A stretch of DNA of 64,000 nucleotides from Aliivibrio sifiae. Lineage in GTDB: Bacteria; Pseudomonadota; Gammaproteobacteria; Enterobacterales; Vibrionaceae. This document shows, one piece after another, positions 10,151 to 18,700 of the stretch. The notes beneath the pieces were generated by a model. The model was given only the letters and a program-made list of their open reading frames with translations. It was not told the DNA's origin and did not search any database. Each line of letters starts with the position of its first letter. Positions within the stretch are counted from its first letter, which is position 1. The stretch covers positions 1,877,416 through 1,941,415 of the forward strand of contig NZ_MSCP01000001.1 in NCBI RefSeq assembly GCF_002954715.1, read 5' to 3'. The position numbers and the translations under genes are program-made.

Positions 10151-10501
10151 TTAACTTAATTTTGGCGCATCAAAATTACTAGGCTCATCGGTATAAATAC
10201 ATACATTCCACTCATCCACTAACCCATCTTCAGCTATACATTGCTGCTCGAAAAATTGCTTAATTTCTTCACGCTGACAATGTGCTTCAAACGCTGTGTT
10301 ATCAGCCCAAATTTCATTAAATGCAATAGGAAAGCTCTGACCTTCAGCAAATGAACTTTGTAACTGACGAGTGACTGTATATTGTAAGCAACCATCTTCA
10401 CGCATGGTATTAGGCTCTAGGCTCTGTAATACAGAAAACAGTGCATCTAATTTACCTTCTTTTGGTAAAAACTGAGCAATACAATACACTTTCTTAGACA
10501 T
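10151..10501 (-). CDS. Antibiotic biosynthesis monooxygenase (ABM)-fold small protein
   Basis: A 116-residue protein of the dimeric ferredoxin-like ABM/YgiN class, whose members include quinol monooxygenases and many uncharacterised enzymes. The start VYCIAQFLPKEGK, the ALFSVLQSLEPNTMREDGCLQYTV block and the FNEIWADNTAFEAHCQREEIKQFF block follow the family order (strand, helix, the E-x-W motif, helix). The substrate is not predictable. An AAGGAG ribosome-binding site sits before the ATG. It appears to be a single-gene unit, convergent with dxs. Confidence 0.8.
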   Translation of the reverse strand: MSKKVYCIAQFLPKEGKLDALFSVLQSLEPNTMREDGCLQYTVTRQLQSSFAEGQSFPIAFNEIWADNTAFEAHCQREEIKQFFEQQCIAEDGLVDEWNVCIYTDEPSNFDAPKLS

Positions 10502-10584
10502 GATGAACTCCTTGTTTGATTGACTAACATCCTTTTATCTCTCACTATGACACATAGTTTTGTACACTTTACATGGTAATAGTA

Positions 10585-10860
10585 ATGAAATCAGACGTAG
10601 ATAAAATGCTGAATAAACATCAACAACTCACTCATAGCGTAGAAGTAAAAGTAACGTCTCATACGCAACGAGATACTGGTGATTGGATACAGCATACCAT
10701 TATGATTGAAAACTGTAATGCTCCATTTAAATTTAATAGAACAAAAGCATACCAGTCTCTCAAAGGCGCAAAAGTGAATTTAACCTATTATCCAGCATTG
10801 GAAAAAATTGCAGGATTTGATATTGAAATCATGAAAGTGGTTCGCATTAAACGCAGTTAA
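10585..10860 (+). CDS. Conserved hypothetical small protein
   Basis: A 91-residue basic protein with no signal peptide or membrane segment; I do not recognise the family beyond an impression that vibrios carry it. Visible features are a predicted beta-rich middle (HSVEVKVTSHTQRDTGDWIQHTIMIE, read as two strands) and a C-terminal KVVRIKRS tail. Two ATG codons are possible, 10573 and 10585; I prefer the second because GGTAAT lies at ribosome-binding distance. It converges on luxQ with only 7 bases between the stops. Confidence 0.65.
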   Translation: MKSDVDKMLNKHQQLTHSVEVKVTSHTQRDTGDWIQHTIMIENCNAPFKFNRTKAYQSLKGAKVNLTYYPALEKIAGFDIEIMKVVRIKRS

Positions 10861-10867
10861 TTTAAAG

Positions 10868-13102
10868 TTAATACTTAGATCGAATCGTTGATTTGTAAAA
10901 AAACAAAGCATCTAAAATAGATTTTTCTTTGATTGGTTTAGTAATGATGTAATTAGCGCCAGCAGATAAGAACTCATCACTTGCCTCTTTTAAAACATCA
11001 GCAGTATAAGCATATATAGGGGTCATTAAATTTAACTCTCTACGTATGTATTTAGTGGCTTCAATCCCACTCATTTCAGGCATTTGATTATCCATTAAAA
11101 TAAGATCAAATGACTTCTCTCGTAATCTCTCGATTCCTGCTTTTGCTGATATTTCCCATTCAACTTTTAGGTTGTATTTCTGACAATATGCTTTAGCAAT
11201 GTAAGCATTCGATTTATTATCTTCAATCAATAATACATTTAAATTAGTTGGTAATTGAGATTCAACATTCAAACTTTCTATACTTGGAGGATCTTCTGTC
11301 GCTTCAATCACCGAGATAGGAATTTTTACGTAAAAAGAAGACCCAACCCCCAATTCACTTTTAACACAAATACTGCCATAAAGTAGGTCTAACAGCTGCT
11401 TTACTATTGCCAAACCTAAACCGCTACCGCCAACCTTTCTTATATCTGTAGATTCAACTTGAACAAAGGGTTCAAACATACGTGATTGTTCATCGCTGCA
11501 AATCCCTAATCCTGTATCGTCAACATTAAGATTAAGTAGTGATTGAGAACCTTGAGTATCTAAGCACACCGTTAATTTTACATGGCCATGTTCAGTAAAT
11601 TTAACGGCATTACTTAATAAATTAAATAATATTTGCGTTAATCTCACCTGATCTGAATTCACTAGATCTTGATTATTTACTTTATTTTCAATAATAAATT
11701 CAATGCCCTTTTCCTTACAAAGGGGAGTATATATCGCATTAATTGTTTCTAATACATCATTTAATACGAACAACTCATAGTTAATATTCAGCTTATCTTG
11801 TTCTATTTGAGAAAAATCCAATACATCATTTAATACCGCAAGTAAGTGCTCACCACCTTGATGCAGTATACAAATTTGCTTTTTCTGCTCAACCGTCAAA
11901 TTAGTTTGCTTCAATAAACTAGAAATACCCAAAATACCATTAAGAGGGGTTCGAATTTCATGACTCATTCTGGCTAAAAAATCTGACTTAACCTGAGTTG
12001 ATTTTTCAGCTGCAGCTTGAGCTCTATGACTTTCTTCTTTTGCTTCAATTAATTCAACAAATGTTTGTTCTAACTGCTTACCAATATGATCAAATTCAAC
12101 AATACCACTGCCTAAATAATGAATATTTGCGTCTTTTTTCGATGCATCATTGGTATAGTTTAACAACGAATTTAACGCTAATAGTATCTTATGCTCAAAA
12201 AGGCCTCTAACTAAAACAGCAATAGCAATAAGAACAAAGAAAGACAAGATGACACTATAAATAAAACGCTGTTCTAGTTGCTCAATATTATTTTTATTTT
12301 TTAACGACAATATAGATAGCGAGCCATTCAATGACTTAATATTCAATGGGGTATAGTTTAAGATCTTATTAGGTAAAATTAACTTAGGATTAGAAATAAC
12401 ACTCTCTATCTCTTTATATTCTTCAGATCCTTTTTTAAGGCTTGATGCAATTATCTCACCATTACTAATAATTAAGATCCCTTGGCTATTACTTACTGCT
12501 TTCAAGTTATGAGCAAAAGAAAGGTTGTTATTTAGTATCGCTGCATTATATAAGTAGCCTCTTATATGACCTGTAGAAGAAACGACTATCGGTGTTTTTC
12601 GAATAAAGATATGAGCCTTGGGGGTCGAATTATCAACCAACATATAATACCAAGTGTTTATATAGATATTTTTATCAATAACAGATTGAAGGCTTTCTTC
12701 CGTCATCCCTAAAAATAGGTTGTTACCATCATTCCAATACAGTTTATTATCCACTTCAATAAATCTAAAATCCGGTGAGTTATAGGGGGATTTAGATTCC
12801 ATATCAGCAAAGTAACGCTCTAGACTAAAAATACGATCTTTACTATGAACATCAGTTAAACCTAAACTTCCAGCATCAGTATCTTGTCTAATTTGTAATA
12901 TAGCTAAGCGATGGTTTAAATAATTCGTTATCAATGAAGAGGTTTGCTGTAAATTTCTCTTTACCTCTTGATTTATAGTATTGATACTAAGTTGATAGGT
13001 ATGAATAGTAATACCCACAGTTAAGATGGAAAATATAACAAAAATAGCACGAAAGATGAGATCAGCTAACGATGCTTTTTTTAATACATTTCCTTTACTC
13101 AT
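10868..13102 (-). CDS. luxQ: Autoinducer-2 sensor kinase/phosphatase LuxQ
   Basis: Hybrid histidine kinase that senses AI-2 through LuxP and feeds phosphate to the LuxU-LuxO quorum-sensing relay. Order: transmembrane helix 1 (about 13-35), periplasmic sensor (about 36-278), helix 2 (about 280-300), HAMP-like linker, the dimerisation/phosphoacceptor helix with H381 in MSHEIRTP, the ATPase domain with the N box FNLLSNAVKFT and the GLGLA box, and a receiver domain with phosphoacceptor D671 in LILMDNQMP. At 744 residues it is over 100 shorter than V. harveyi and V. cholerae LuxQ (about 857-859), and I see no PAS domain between helix 2 and the kinase. The start overlaps the luxP stop by 8 bases. 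No clear terminator follows. Confidence 0.93.
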   Translation of the reverse strand: MSKGNVLKKASLADLIFRAIFVIFSILTVGITIHTYQLSINTINQEVKRNLQQTSSLITNYLNHRLAILQIRQDTDAGSLGLTDVHSKDRIFSLERYFADMESKSPYNSPDFRFIEVDNKLYWNDGNNLFLGMTEESLQSVIDKNIYINTWYYMLVDNSTPKAHIFIRKTPIVVSSTGHIRGYLYNAAILNNNLSFAHNLKAVSNSQGILIISNGEIIASSLKKGSEEYKEIESVISNPKLILPNKILNYTPLNIKSLNGSLSILSLKNKNNIEQLEQRFIYSVILSFFVLIAIAVLVRGLFEHKILLALNSLLNYTNDASKKDANIHYLGSGIVEFDHIGKQLEQTFVELIEAKEESHRAQAAAEKSTQVKSDFLARMSHEIRTPLNGILGISSLLKQTNLTVEQKKQICILHQGGEHLLAVLNDVLDFSQIEQDKLNINYELFVLNDVLETINAIYTPLCKEKGIEFIIENKVNNQDLVNSDQVRLTQILFNLLSNAVKFTEHGHVKLTVCLDTQGSQSLLNLNVDDTGLGICSDEQSRMFEPFVQVESTDIRKVGGSGLGLAIVKQLLDLLYGSICVKSELGVGSSFYVKIPISVIEATEDPPSIESLNVESQLPTNLNVLLIEDNKSNAYIAKAYCQKYNLKVEWEISAKAGIERLREKSFDLILMDNQMPEMSGIEATKYIRRELNLMTPIYAYTADVLKEASDEFLSAGANYIITKPIKEKSILDALFFYKSTIRSKY

Positions 13103-14222
13103 GCTTTAAACTCACGTCTGAGTAACGAAAAGCCCTTTCTTTTAATGCTTCTATTTTTTCAGGGTTAGTCTCTGACGTTATGACTTCAAAGTCTCCAGAA
13201 AATACAGTGGGAACTTTTTTACCTTCAAGATCTAATTTTATTGCTTCCGCCATTGCAACCCCTGTGTCGTCATTCATTCTCATAACTGTCACATCTAACG
13301 TACCGTTTTTAATCGCCTCTAACTCTAAAGATCCACCACCCCAACCATTAACTAAAGGCTGAACATCGTCAAAAAGATTAAGAGCATCAACCGCGCCTAG
13401 TGCAATATCCGTTGAAGAGGCATAGATAAAATCGACATCAGATCTATCTTGTAGAATACTTTGAGTCGCATTATAAGCACTTTCTCTTGTTGCTTCAGTA
13501 TAAAAAGACGACGTTAATGTGTACTTATTATTGTCCATAGATTGAACAAATACATCACCTCGAGCCGTACTTAAATAACCATAAGAGTAATACAACATTC
13601 CGTATTTAGCGCCATTTGGAAACTGTTGTTGATAATAATTAGCTAACAACTTAGTTCCTATCACATGGTCAAAACCAACATACATTAATGGCTGACAATC
13701 ATGCCATGCTTTTACAGGCGTAGTTATATTTTGCAAGATAATTTGAGTATCAGGACTTTGAATGACGTGTTCAATAAACTTACGATGACGAGTCGTATTA
13801 AGAGTGAATATAAGATAGTCTGATTTTTTATCGATAGCATTGTATAAAGAACGACTTTGTTCTTTAAAATCAATATTTAATCGAGTTGATACCGTAGTTA
13901 ACTCATATTTAATATTCAACGCTTTTAGACGAGACTCTAATGCGATTAAATTACGAACCCAGTAATCAGAAGCTTGCTCACCAGGGTAGATAAATGAAAT
14001 TTTAATTGGTTTATCTTGTTTAATGGAAAGCGGGATCGGTTCCATTTTAACTGTATTTTTTAATTCAGATGTTAATACGCTCTCTTCAGGGTACTTAGCT
14101 AAATACTCGTCATATCCCCAATAGCCAACTAATACAGAACTAGCACTGGCTATTTTTGAATAACTGAAAAAAGTAATAATAACAAGAAGTAAAGAGCACG
14201 CATTAGCTCTGACTTTAATCAT
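13095..14222 (-). CDS. luxP: Autoinducer-2 binding periplasmic protein LuxP
   Basis: Periplasmic ribose-binding-like receptor for the furanosyl borate diester AI-2; it partners LuxQ. Residues 1-27 form a signal peptide with cleavage likely after ASA. The residues that contact AI-2 in V. harveyi LuxP all appear to be present, shifted by 5-6 positions: Q83, S85 and W88 (EQASDYW), N165, R221 (TARGD), T271 and D272 (SSTDIA), and R315 (VMRMN). The protein should therefore bind the borated ligand. The ATG is 3 bases after the pgpA stop, and I see no strong ribosome-binding site, suggesting coupling to pgpA translation. The 375 residues compare with 365 in V. harveyi. Confidence 0.95.
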   Translation of the reverse strand: MIKVRANACSLLLVIITFFSYSKIASASSVLVGYWGYDEYLAKYPEESVLTSELKNTVKMEPIPLSIKQDKPIKISFIYPGEQASDYWVRNLIALESRLKALNIKYELTTVSTRLNIDFKEQSRSLYNAIDKKSDYLIFTLNTTRHRKFIEHVIQSPDTQIILQNITTPVKAWHDCQPLMYVGFDHVIGTKLLANYYQQQFPNGAKYGMLYYSYGYLSTARGDVFVQSMDNNKYTLTSSFYTEATRESAYNATQSILQDRSDVDFIYASSTDIALGAVDALNLFDDVQPLVNGWGGGSLELEAIKNGTLDVTVMRMNDDTGVAMAEAIKLDLEGKKVPTVFSGDFEVITSETNPEKIEALKERAFRYSDVSLKHE

Positions 14223-14225
14223 TTT

Positions 14226-14729
14226 TTATAACCAACCAGAATATTGTCCAATTAACCAAAGACTAATTAGAGCCATAAATCCAGCGACAATATCATCAAG
14301 CATGATGCCAAAGCCGCCATGAACTTTTTTATCTAGCCATCCAATTGGCCAAGGCTTTACCATATCGAAAAATCGAAATAGAACAAACCCTGTAAGTAAC
14401 CATTTCCAGTCGGTTACTGGTAAATCTAAGAATGGAACAATGCTCATTGTTATCCATAAACCAACAAACTCATCCCAAACAATAGAGCCGTGATCATGTA
14501 CTTTCATATCAGATGAAGTGATATCACAAATTTTAATGCCAATAAGAGCAGAGACTACAACAACAATTACAAATAAGTTAAAAGGCAATTGGGCTATCAG
14601 TAGGTAAAATGGAATTGCAGCAAGAGTTCCCATTGTCCCTGGAATAATTGGCGCCAAACCGCTCCCAAATCCTGTTGCTAGTAGATGCCACGGATTTTTT
14701 AAGCTAATTAATGCTAAAGGGTTTGTCAT
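14226..14729 (-). CDS. pgpA: Phosphatidylglycerophosphatase A
   Basis: Inner-membrane enzyme that dephosphorylates phosphatidylglycerol phosphate in phospholipid synthesis. The 167 residues contain the N-terminal NPWHLLATGFGSGLAPIIPGTMGT block and the DEFVGLW motif (about 86-92), with the catalytic acidic residues, then several hydrophobic helices and a final GIMLDDIVAG motif with two aspartates. The start overlaps the thiL stop by 4 bases (ATGA). The nusB-thiL-pgpA order is the common gammaproteobacterial one; what follows (luxPQ) is not. Confidence 0.95.
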   Translation of the reverse strand: MTNPLALISLKNPWHLLATGFGSGLAPIIPGTMGTLAAIPFYLLIAQLPFNLFVIVVVVSALIGIKICDITSSDMKVHDHGSIVWDEFVGLWITMSIVPFLDLPVTDWKWLLTGFVLFRFFDMVKPWPIGWLDKKVHGGFGIMLDDIVAGFMALISLWLIGQYSGWL

Positions 14730-15724
14730 GCTTCACTCCTGAAATGATCGTAACCAGATAACTGCCAATCTAGTGAGGTCTCATTTTTATATAATTGTAC
14801 TTTAGACTGTAGGTTAGTAAATGATTCATTTGATATTTCACCAATTATACTAACGTTTTGATTTAAAAAAGTAGTTATTTGTTTAATCGCTTCTCTATTT
14901 ATTTTAGGAGCAGTGAAACAAAGTTCATATTCTTCACCACTTGTCAGTGCCATCTTCTGGTACTTATCACCGTTATTTTGGCAATACTGAACGAGTTCTT
15001 CAGACACTGGTAATTTTTCAACATCAATTTTAGCAGTGACTCCAGATTGTTTTAGTATATGACCTAAGTCAGAAATAAGTCCATCAGATATATCCAAGGC
15101 TGAGTGACATAAGTGACGAATTTGTTGAGCTAACTCTACTCTTGGTGATGAATAATAGTGTCGTTTTTCTAGCTCTTTCTCTAATTCACTTTTATCAATA
15201 GTCGATGCGTTTAACACCACTTCTAGGCCTGCTGCGCTATCTCCTAAATTACCAGTGACATAAATATCATCGCCACAACAAGCCCCTTTTCGGGTCATTG
15301 CTTCACCTTTAGGCACAATACCCTGCACTGTAATGGTAATACTTAATGGCCCTTTAGTTGTGTCTCCACCAATAAGCTGCACATTATGTTGCTTCGCTAA
15401 ACCGAAAAAACCATCACAAAAATCTTTAAGCCAGACTTCATCAGATTGAGGTAATGTGAGAGCTAACGATACCCATGTTGGTTTTGCTCCCATAGCAGCT
15501 AAATCACTTAAGTTAGAAGCCAATGCTTTATAACCAACTCGAACAGGATCCGCATCTGCCAAAAAATGAGTCCCAGCAACTAAACTATCTGTTGTTACTG
15601 CTATTTGATGATTAGCAGGAACACTGACTAATGCACAATCATCACCTATCCCTAAATCAACATCATCTCGAGATAGATTTCCTTGAACAAAAAATCGGTC
15701 AATTAAATTAAATTCACTACTCAT
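14726..15724 (-). CDS. thiL: Thiamine-monophosphate kinase
   Basis: Phosphorylates thiamine monophosphate to the active cofactor thiamine diphosphate, which Dxs in this window needs. A 332-residue PurM/AIR-synthetase-fold protein: the GIGDDCAL motif (N-terminal metal/ATP site), TTDSLVAGTHF, GGDTTKGPL and ALDISDGL motifs occur in family order. The frame is open further upstream to 15766, but I chose the ATG at 15724 (MSSEFNLIDRFF), which matches E. coli ThiL at its N terminus. It is separated from nusB by a terminator-like hairpin, so thiL-pgpA may have their own promoter or depend on read-through. Confidence 0.95.
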   Translation of the reverse strand: MSSEFNLIDRFFVQGNLSRDDVDLGIGDDCALVSVPANHQIAVTTDSLVAGTHFLADADPVRVGYKALASNLSDLAAMGAKPTWVSLALTLPQSDEVWLKDFCDGFFGLAKQHNVQLIGGDTTKGPLSITITVQGIVPKGEAMTRKGACCGDDIYVTGNLGDSAAGLEVVLNASTIDKSELEKELEKRHYYSSPRVELAQQIRHLCHSALDISDGLISDLGHILKQSGVTAKIDVEKLPVSEELVQYCQNNGDKYQKMALTSGEEYELCFTAPKINREAIKQITTFLNQNVSIIGEISNESFTNLQSKVQLYKNETSLDWQLSGYDHFRSEA

Positions 15725-15751
15725 CGTATAATAATACCGTTTTTTAGTTAT

Positions 15752-15780
15752 AAAAAAGGCCAGCAACTAGGCTGACCTTT
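15752..15780 (-). terminator. Terminator-like hairpin between nusB and thiL
   Basis: On the minus strand AAAGGTCAGC pairs with GCTGGCCTTT (one G-U pair) around a six-base loop, with six U in a row at its end. It would reduce transcription from the rib-nusB genes into thiL-pgpA-luxPQ. Confidence 0.65.
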
Positions 15781-15807
15781 ACTATTAATTAGTATGCTAA
15801 ATCCGAC

Positions 15808-16275
15808 TTATTTTTTACGTAATGTCGGAGCCGCTTTATCTAATACACCATTTACAAATTTGTGGCTATCTTCTGCTGCGAACACTTTTGCAAGTTCAAT
15901 CGCTTCATTGATAACTACTTTGTAAGGTACATCGTCACGATTCATCATTTCATAGATAGACATACGCAGTAACGCAAGTTCCATCTGATCAAGATCTTGA
16001 AGTGGACGAGATAAGTATGGACGCATTTTACCGTCTAACTTAATGTGGTTAAGAGCAACGCCTGAGAAAAGATCGCGGAAATACGCTACATCTGTCTCTG
16101 GAGCTTGTAGCTTAGGCTCTTTTGCATGATGCTCTTCTTCATCATACTTCTCTGCAGTTAAAAACTGCTCTTCAATATCAGCAACGTTTTCTTTGCTTAA
16201 TTGCCATGAATAAATTGCTTGAAGCGCAAATTGACGTGCATTACGACGTGCGGCTGGTTTCACACTAACCCCCAT
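15808..16275 (-). CDS. nusB: Transcription antitermination factor NusB
   Basis: All-helical RNA-binding protein that, with NusE (S10), binds boxA in rRNA leaders and prevents early termination. The 155 residues have the N-terminal [19 protein letters not shown] helix and the C-terminal block in which [29 protein letters not shown] is split over the last two helices. An insertion with [10 protein letters not shown] near residue 50 lengthens the protein relative to E. coli (139). Its start overlaps the ribH stop by one base (TAATG on the minus strand), as usual in the ribH-nusB pair. Confidence 0.96.
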   Translation of the reverse strand: MGVSVKPAARRNARQFALQAIYSWQLSKENVADIEEQFLTAEKYDEEEHHAKEPKLQAPETDVAYFRDLFSGVALNHIKLDGKMRPYLSRPLQDLDQMELALLRMSIYEMMNRDDVPYKVVINEAIELAKVFAAEDSHKFVNGVLDKAAPTLRKK

Positions 16276-16745
16276 TAGGATTCGATTTGAGACAGAACAT
16301 TAATCATTTCGAGTGCGCTTAGTGCAGCCTCTGCCCCTTTATTACCAGCCTTGGTACCGGCGCGCTCGATTGCTTGATCGATAGTATCAACAGTCAAAAC
16401 ACCAAATGCCACTGGAATACTATACTCCAGAGATACTTGTGCTAGACCCTTATTGCATTCACTACATACGTATTCAAAGTGTGGTGTACCACCACGGATA
16501 ACAGAACCCAATGAAACAATCGCATCATATTTTGCTGTTTTAGCTACTCGTTGAGCAACTAATGGTAATTCTACGGCGCCAGGGCAGCGAACAACAGTGA
16601 TGTTTTCTTCAGATACTTGACCAAAACGCTTTAGAGTATCGATAGCGCCTGAAAGTAGACTTTCATTAATAAAGCTATTAAAGCGAGAAATGACAATTGC
16701 AATTTTCGCATTAGGAGCAGCAACGCCGCCTTCAATTACGTTCAT
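16275..16745 (-). CDS. ribH: 6,7-dimethyl-8-ribityllumazine synthase
   Basis: Penultimate riboflavin enzyme, condensing the ribityl pyrimidine with dihydroxybutanone phosphate; it forms 60-subunit or smaller capsids. At 156 residues from the ATG at 16745 ([17 protein letters not shown]) the length equals E. coli RibH; the frame is open to 16796 but those codons are not conserved. The RFNSFI substrate loop, [24 protein letters not shown] and FGVLT motifs are all present. Its neighbours are ribBA upstream and nusB downstream. Confidence 0.96.
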   Translation of the reverse strand: MNVIEGGVAAPNAKIAIVISRFNSFINESLLSGAIDTLKRFGQVSEENITVVRCPGAVELPLVAQRVAKTAKYDAIVSLGSVIRGGTPHFEYVCSECNKGLAQVSLEYSIPVAFGVLTVDTIDQAIERAGTKAGNKGAEAALSALEMINVLSQIES

Positions 16746-16859
16746 AAGCCTTCCTGTATCTATATTATTCCAATTAAACTGGGTAACTATTTTCAACTAC
16801 ATATCATAGTGAGAATCGGCGAATTCTATCACAGCTTTGTGACAAATATCTAATTATTT

Positions 16860-16884
16860 GGGCTCTATTTACACAATAGAGCCC
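16860..16884. repeat. Perfect 10-bp inverted repeat between ribBA and ribH
   Basis: GGGCTCTATT (16860-16869) and AATAGAGCCC (16875-16884) flank a five-base loop, 10 bases beyond the ribBA stop. There is no U tract on the minus-strand side, so it is not a classic terminator; it may stabilise or separate the two messages. Confidence 0.7.
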
Positions 16885-16894
16885 ATGAAGACGC

Positions 16895-18004
16895 TTATTT
16901 TGAAACGTATTCAACAACATTAAGGCCAAAGCCTGATAATGAATGGTATCGCTTTGAAGAAGATGACAGTAAGCGCATATCAGAGATCCCCATATCAGCT
17001 AAGATTTGAGAACCCACTCCAACACGGCGAGACGTACCTTGCTTTTTAGCCATTGTTGGTGCTTCACCGTTATCTTGACGCTCTAATACTTTGATTTTAT
17101 GAACAATGCTATCTGTTGATTCTTCATTGCCTAAAATTACAAGTACACCGCCTTCTGCCGCAATACGCTGCATTGCCGTTGGCAAAGTCCAGCTACGCTC
17201 AGCACAACGATCCGAATGAAGAATATCAGTAAATGTATCTTGAAGATGCACACGAACTAATGGCGCAGTACCTGATGTATTTTCTTTCTTCATTGCATAA
17301 TGAAGTTGATTATCAATCGTGTCACGGTAAGTCACTAAATCAAAATCACCAAATTCTGTCGGTAATTTACACTCAGCAACACGTTCAATCGTCGTTTCGT
17401 TGTTATTACGATATTCAATTAAGTCAGCAATAGTCCCCAATTTCACATCGTGTTTTTCTGCAAAGAGTTCTAAATCAGGGCGACGAGCCATTGTGCCGTC
17501 ATCATTTAATATCTCAACAATCACACCTGCTGGTTCAAAGCCCGCTAAACGAGCTAGGTCACAACCTGCTTCTGTATGTCCAGCACGCGTTAATACACCG
17601 CCTTCTTGTGCTGCAAGAGGGAATATATGACCTGGTTGAACTAAATCAGCTGCTACTGCATTTTTTGCAACTGCAGCTTCCACTGTACGAGAACGATCCG
17701 CCGCTGAAATGCCCGTAGTTACGCCTTCAGCCGCTTCAATTGAAACGGTAAAATTCGTTGTAAACTGTGCATTATTATCTTGTACCATTGGTGGCAAGCC
17801 TAATTTTTCACAACGTTCTTTTGTCATCGTTAGACAAATCAAACCACGACCGTGCGTTGCCATAAAGTTAATCGCTTCTGGTGTGATTTTTTCTGCTGCA
17901 ATGATTAAATCGCCTTCGTTCTCACGATCTTCATCATCCATCAGGATAACCATCTTACCTAAGCGAATATCTTCAATAATGTCTTTTGCTGAGCTAATTG
18001 CCAT
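16895..18004 (-). CDS. ribBA: 3,4-dihydroxy-2-butanone-4-phosphate synthase with a degenerate GTP cyclohydrolase II-like domain (RibBX type)
   Basis: The N-terminal domain (about 1-200) is a full DHBP synthase making the four-carbon riboflavin precursor from ribulose 5-phosphate: [12 protein letters not shown] at about 23-34, HGRGLICL and [16 protein letters not shown] are intact. The C-terminal domain (about 210-369) has the GTP cyclohydrolase II fold pattern but lacks the three zinc cysteines: where RibA has the C-x-TGD...RCDC motif, this protein reads [17 protein letters not shown] and then AERSWT. GTP hydrolysis is therefore unlikely here and a separate ribA should exist elsewhere. Proteins of this form have been called RibBX. 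It lies between ribE and ribH in the riboflavin cluster. Confidence 0.93.
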   Translation of the reverse strand: MAISSAKDIIEDIRLGKMVILMDDEDRENEGDLIIAAEKITPEAINFMATHGRGLICLTMTKERCEKLGLPPMVQDNNAQFTTNFTVSIEAAEGVTTGISAADRSRTVEAAVAKNAVAADLVQPGHIFPLAAQEGGVLTRAGHTEAGCDLARLAGFEPAGVIVEILNDDGTMARRPDLELFAEKHDVKLGTIADLIEYRNNNETTIERVAECKLPTEFGDFDLVTYRDTIDNQLHYAMKKENTSGTAPLVRVHLQDTFTDILHSDRCAERSWTLPTAMQRIAAEGGVLVILGNEESTDSIVHKIKVLERQDNGEAPTMAKKQGTSRRVGVGSQILADMGISDMRLLSSSSKRYHSLSGFGLNVVEYVSK

Positions 18005-18040
18005 GTGAAATACCTTTAATATATTAGTTAGGTTAAGTGG

Positions 18041-18697
18041 TTAATTTAAGAAACCAGATTTTGCCAAAAGATCCATCGTAACAGAAGACTCAGGTTGCTC
18101 TTCTTTCTGTCCGATCACAAGTCTTTCTAAATATCGGGCAATGACATCCACCTCTAGGTTCACTTTTTGACCTACAGAGAAATGATCCATTGTTGTTTCA
18201 GCTGCCGTATGAGGTACAATCGTCAGCTTAAATGCATTTTTACGTAAATCATTGACGGTTAAGCTAATGCCATCAACGGTTATTGATCCTTTTTCTACTA
18301 CATATTTTGCTAAATTTGGGGGTAATTGAATCCAAAATTCAACCGCTCTCCCCGTTTGATGGCGCTCGATAATTTCACCAACAGCATCAACATGACCAGA
18401 TACTATATGTCCACCAAAACGTGTCGTTGGCAACATCGCTTTTTCAAGGTTCACTTTATCACCCGCTTTGTAATCAACAAAACCAGTACGTTTAAGTGTT
18501 TCTAGTGATAAATCGGCAGTGTAAGTCTGTGAAGTCATAGCAACAACCGTTAAGCATACGCCGTTGGTTGCAATGCTATCACCAAGCTTTACATCACCCA
18601 TGTCTAATTTACCAACATTAACCGTTACACTAATATCCTCACCTTTTGGCGTGATCGCTTGAAGTGTACCGATTGATTCAATAATTCCTGTAAACAT
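18041..18697 (-). CDS. ribE: Riboflavin synthase alpha chain
   Basis: Dismutates two lumazine molecules into riboflavin and the ribityl pyrimidine. The 218 residues form two tandem lumazine-binding barrels. The first starts MFTGIIESIGTL and contains DSIATNGVCLTV; the second contains the GHIVSGHVD boundary and KGSITVDGISLTVNDL. The gene lies 3 bases from the ribD stop, so the two are coupled. The name ribC is used for this gene in E. coli; ribE is the usual name in vibrios. Confidence 0.95.
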   Translation of the reverse strand: MFTGIIESIGTLQAITPKGEDISVTVNVGKLDMGDVKLGDSIATNGVCLTVVAMTSQTYTADLSLETLKRTGFVDYKAGDKVNLEKAMLPTTRFGGHIVSGHVDAVGEIIERHQTGRAVEFWIQLPPNLAKYVVEKGSITVDGISLTVNDLRKNAFKLTIVPHTAAETTMDHFSVGQKVNLEVDVIARYLERLVIGQKEEQPESSVTMDLLAKSGFLN

Positions 18698-18700
18698 ACG

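Noticed and set aside
17233..18008. Several plus-strand frames across ribBA
   Set aside because: They are antisense shadows of the intact ribBA frame.
18005..18040. Possible FMN riboswitch in the riboflavin cluster
   Set aside because: The gaps between nrdR, ribD, ribE and ribBA are too short, and no RFN element pattern is visible.
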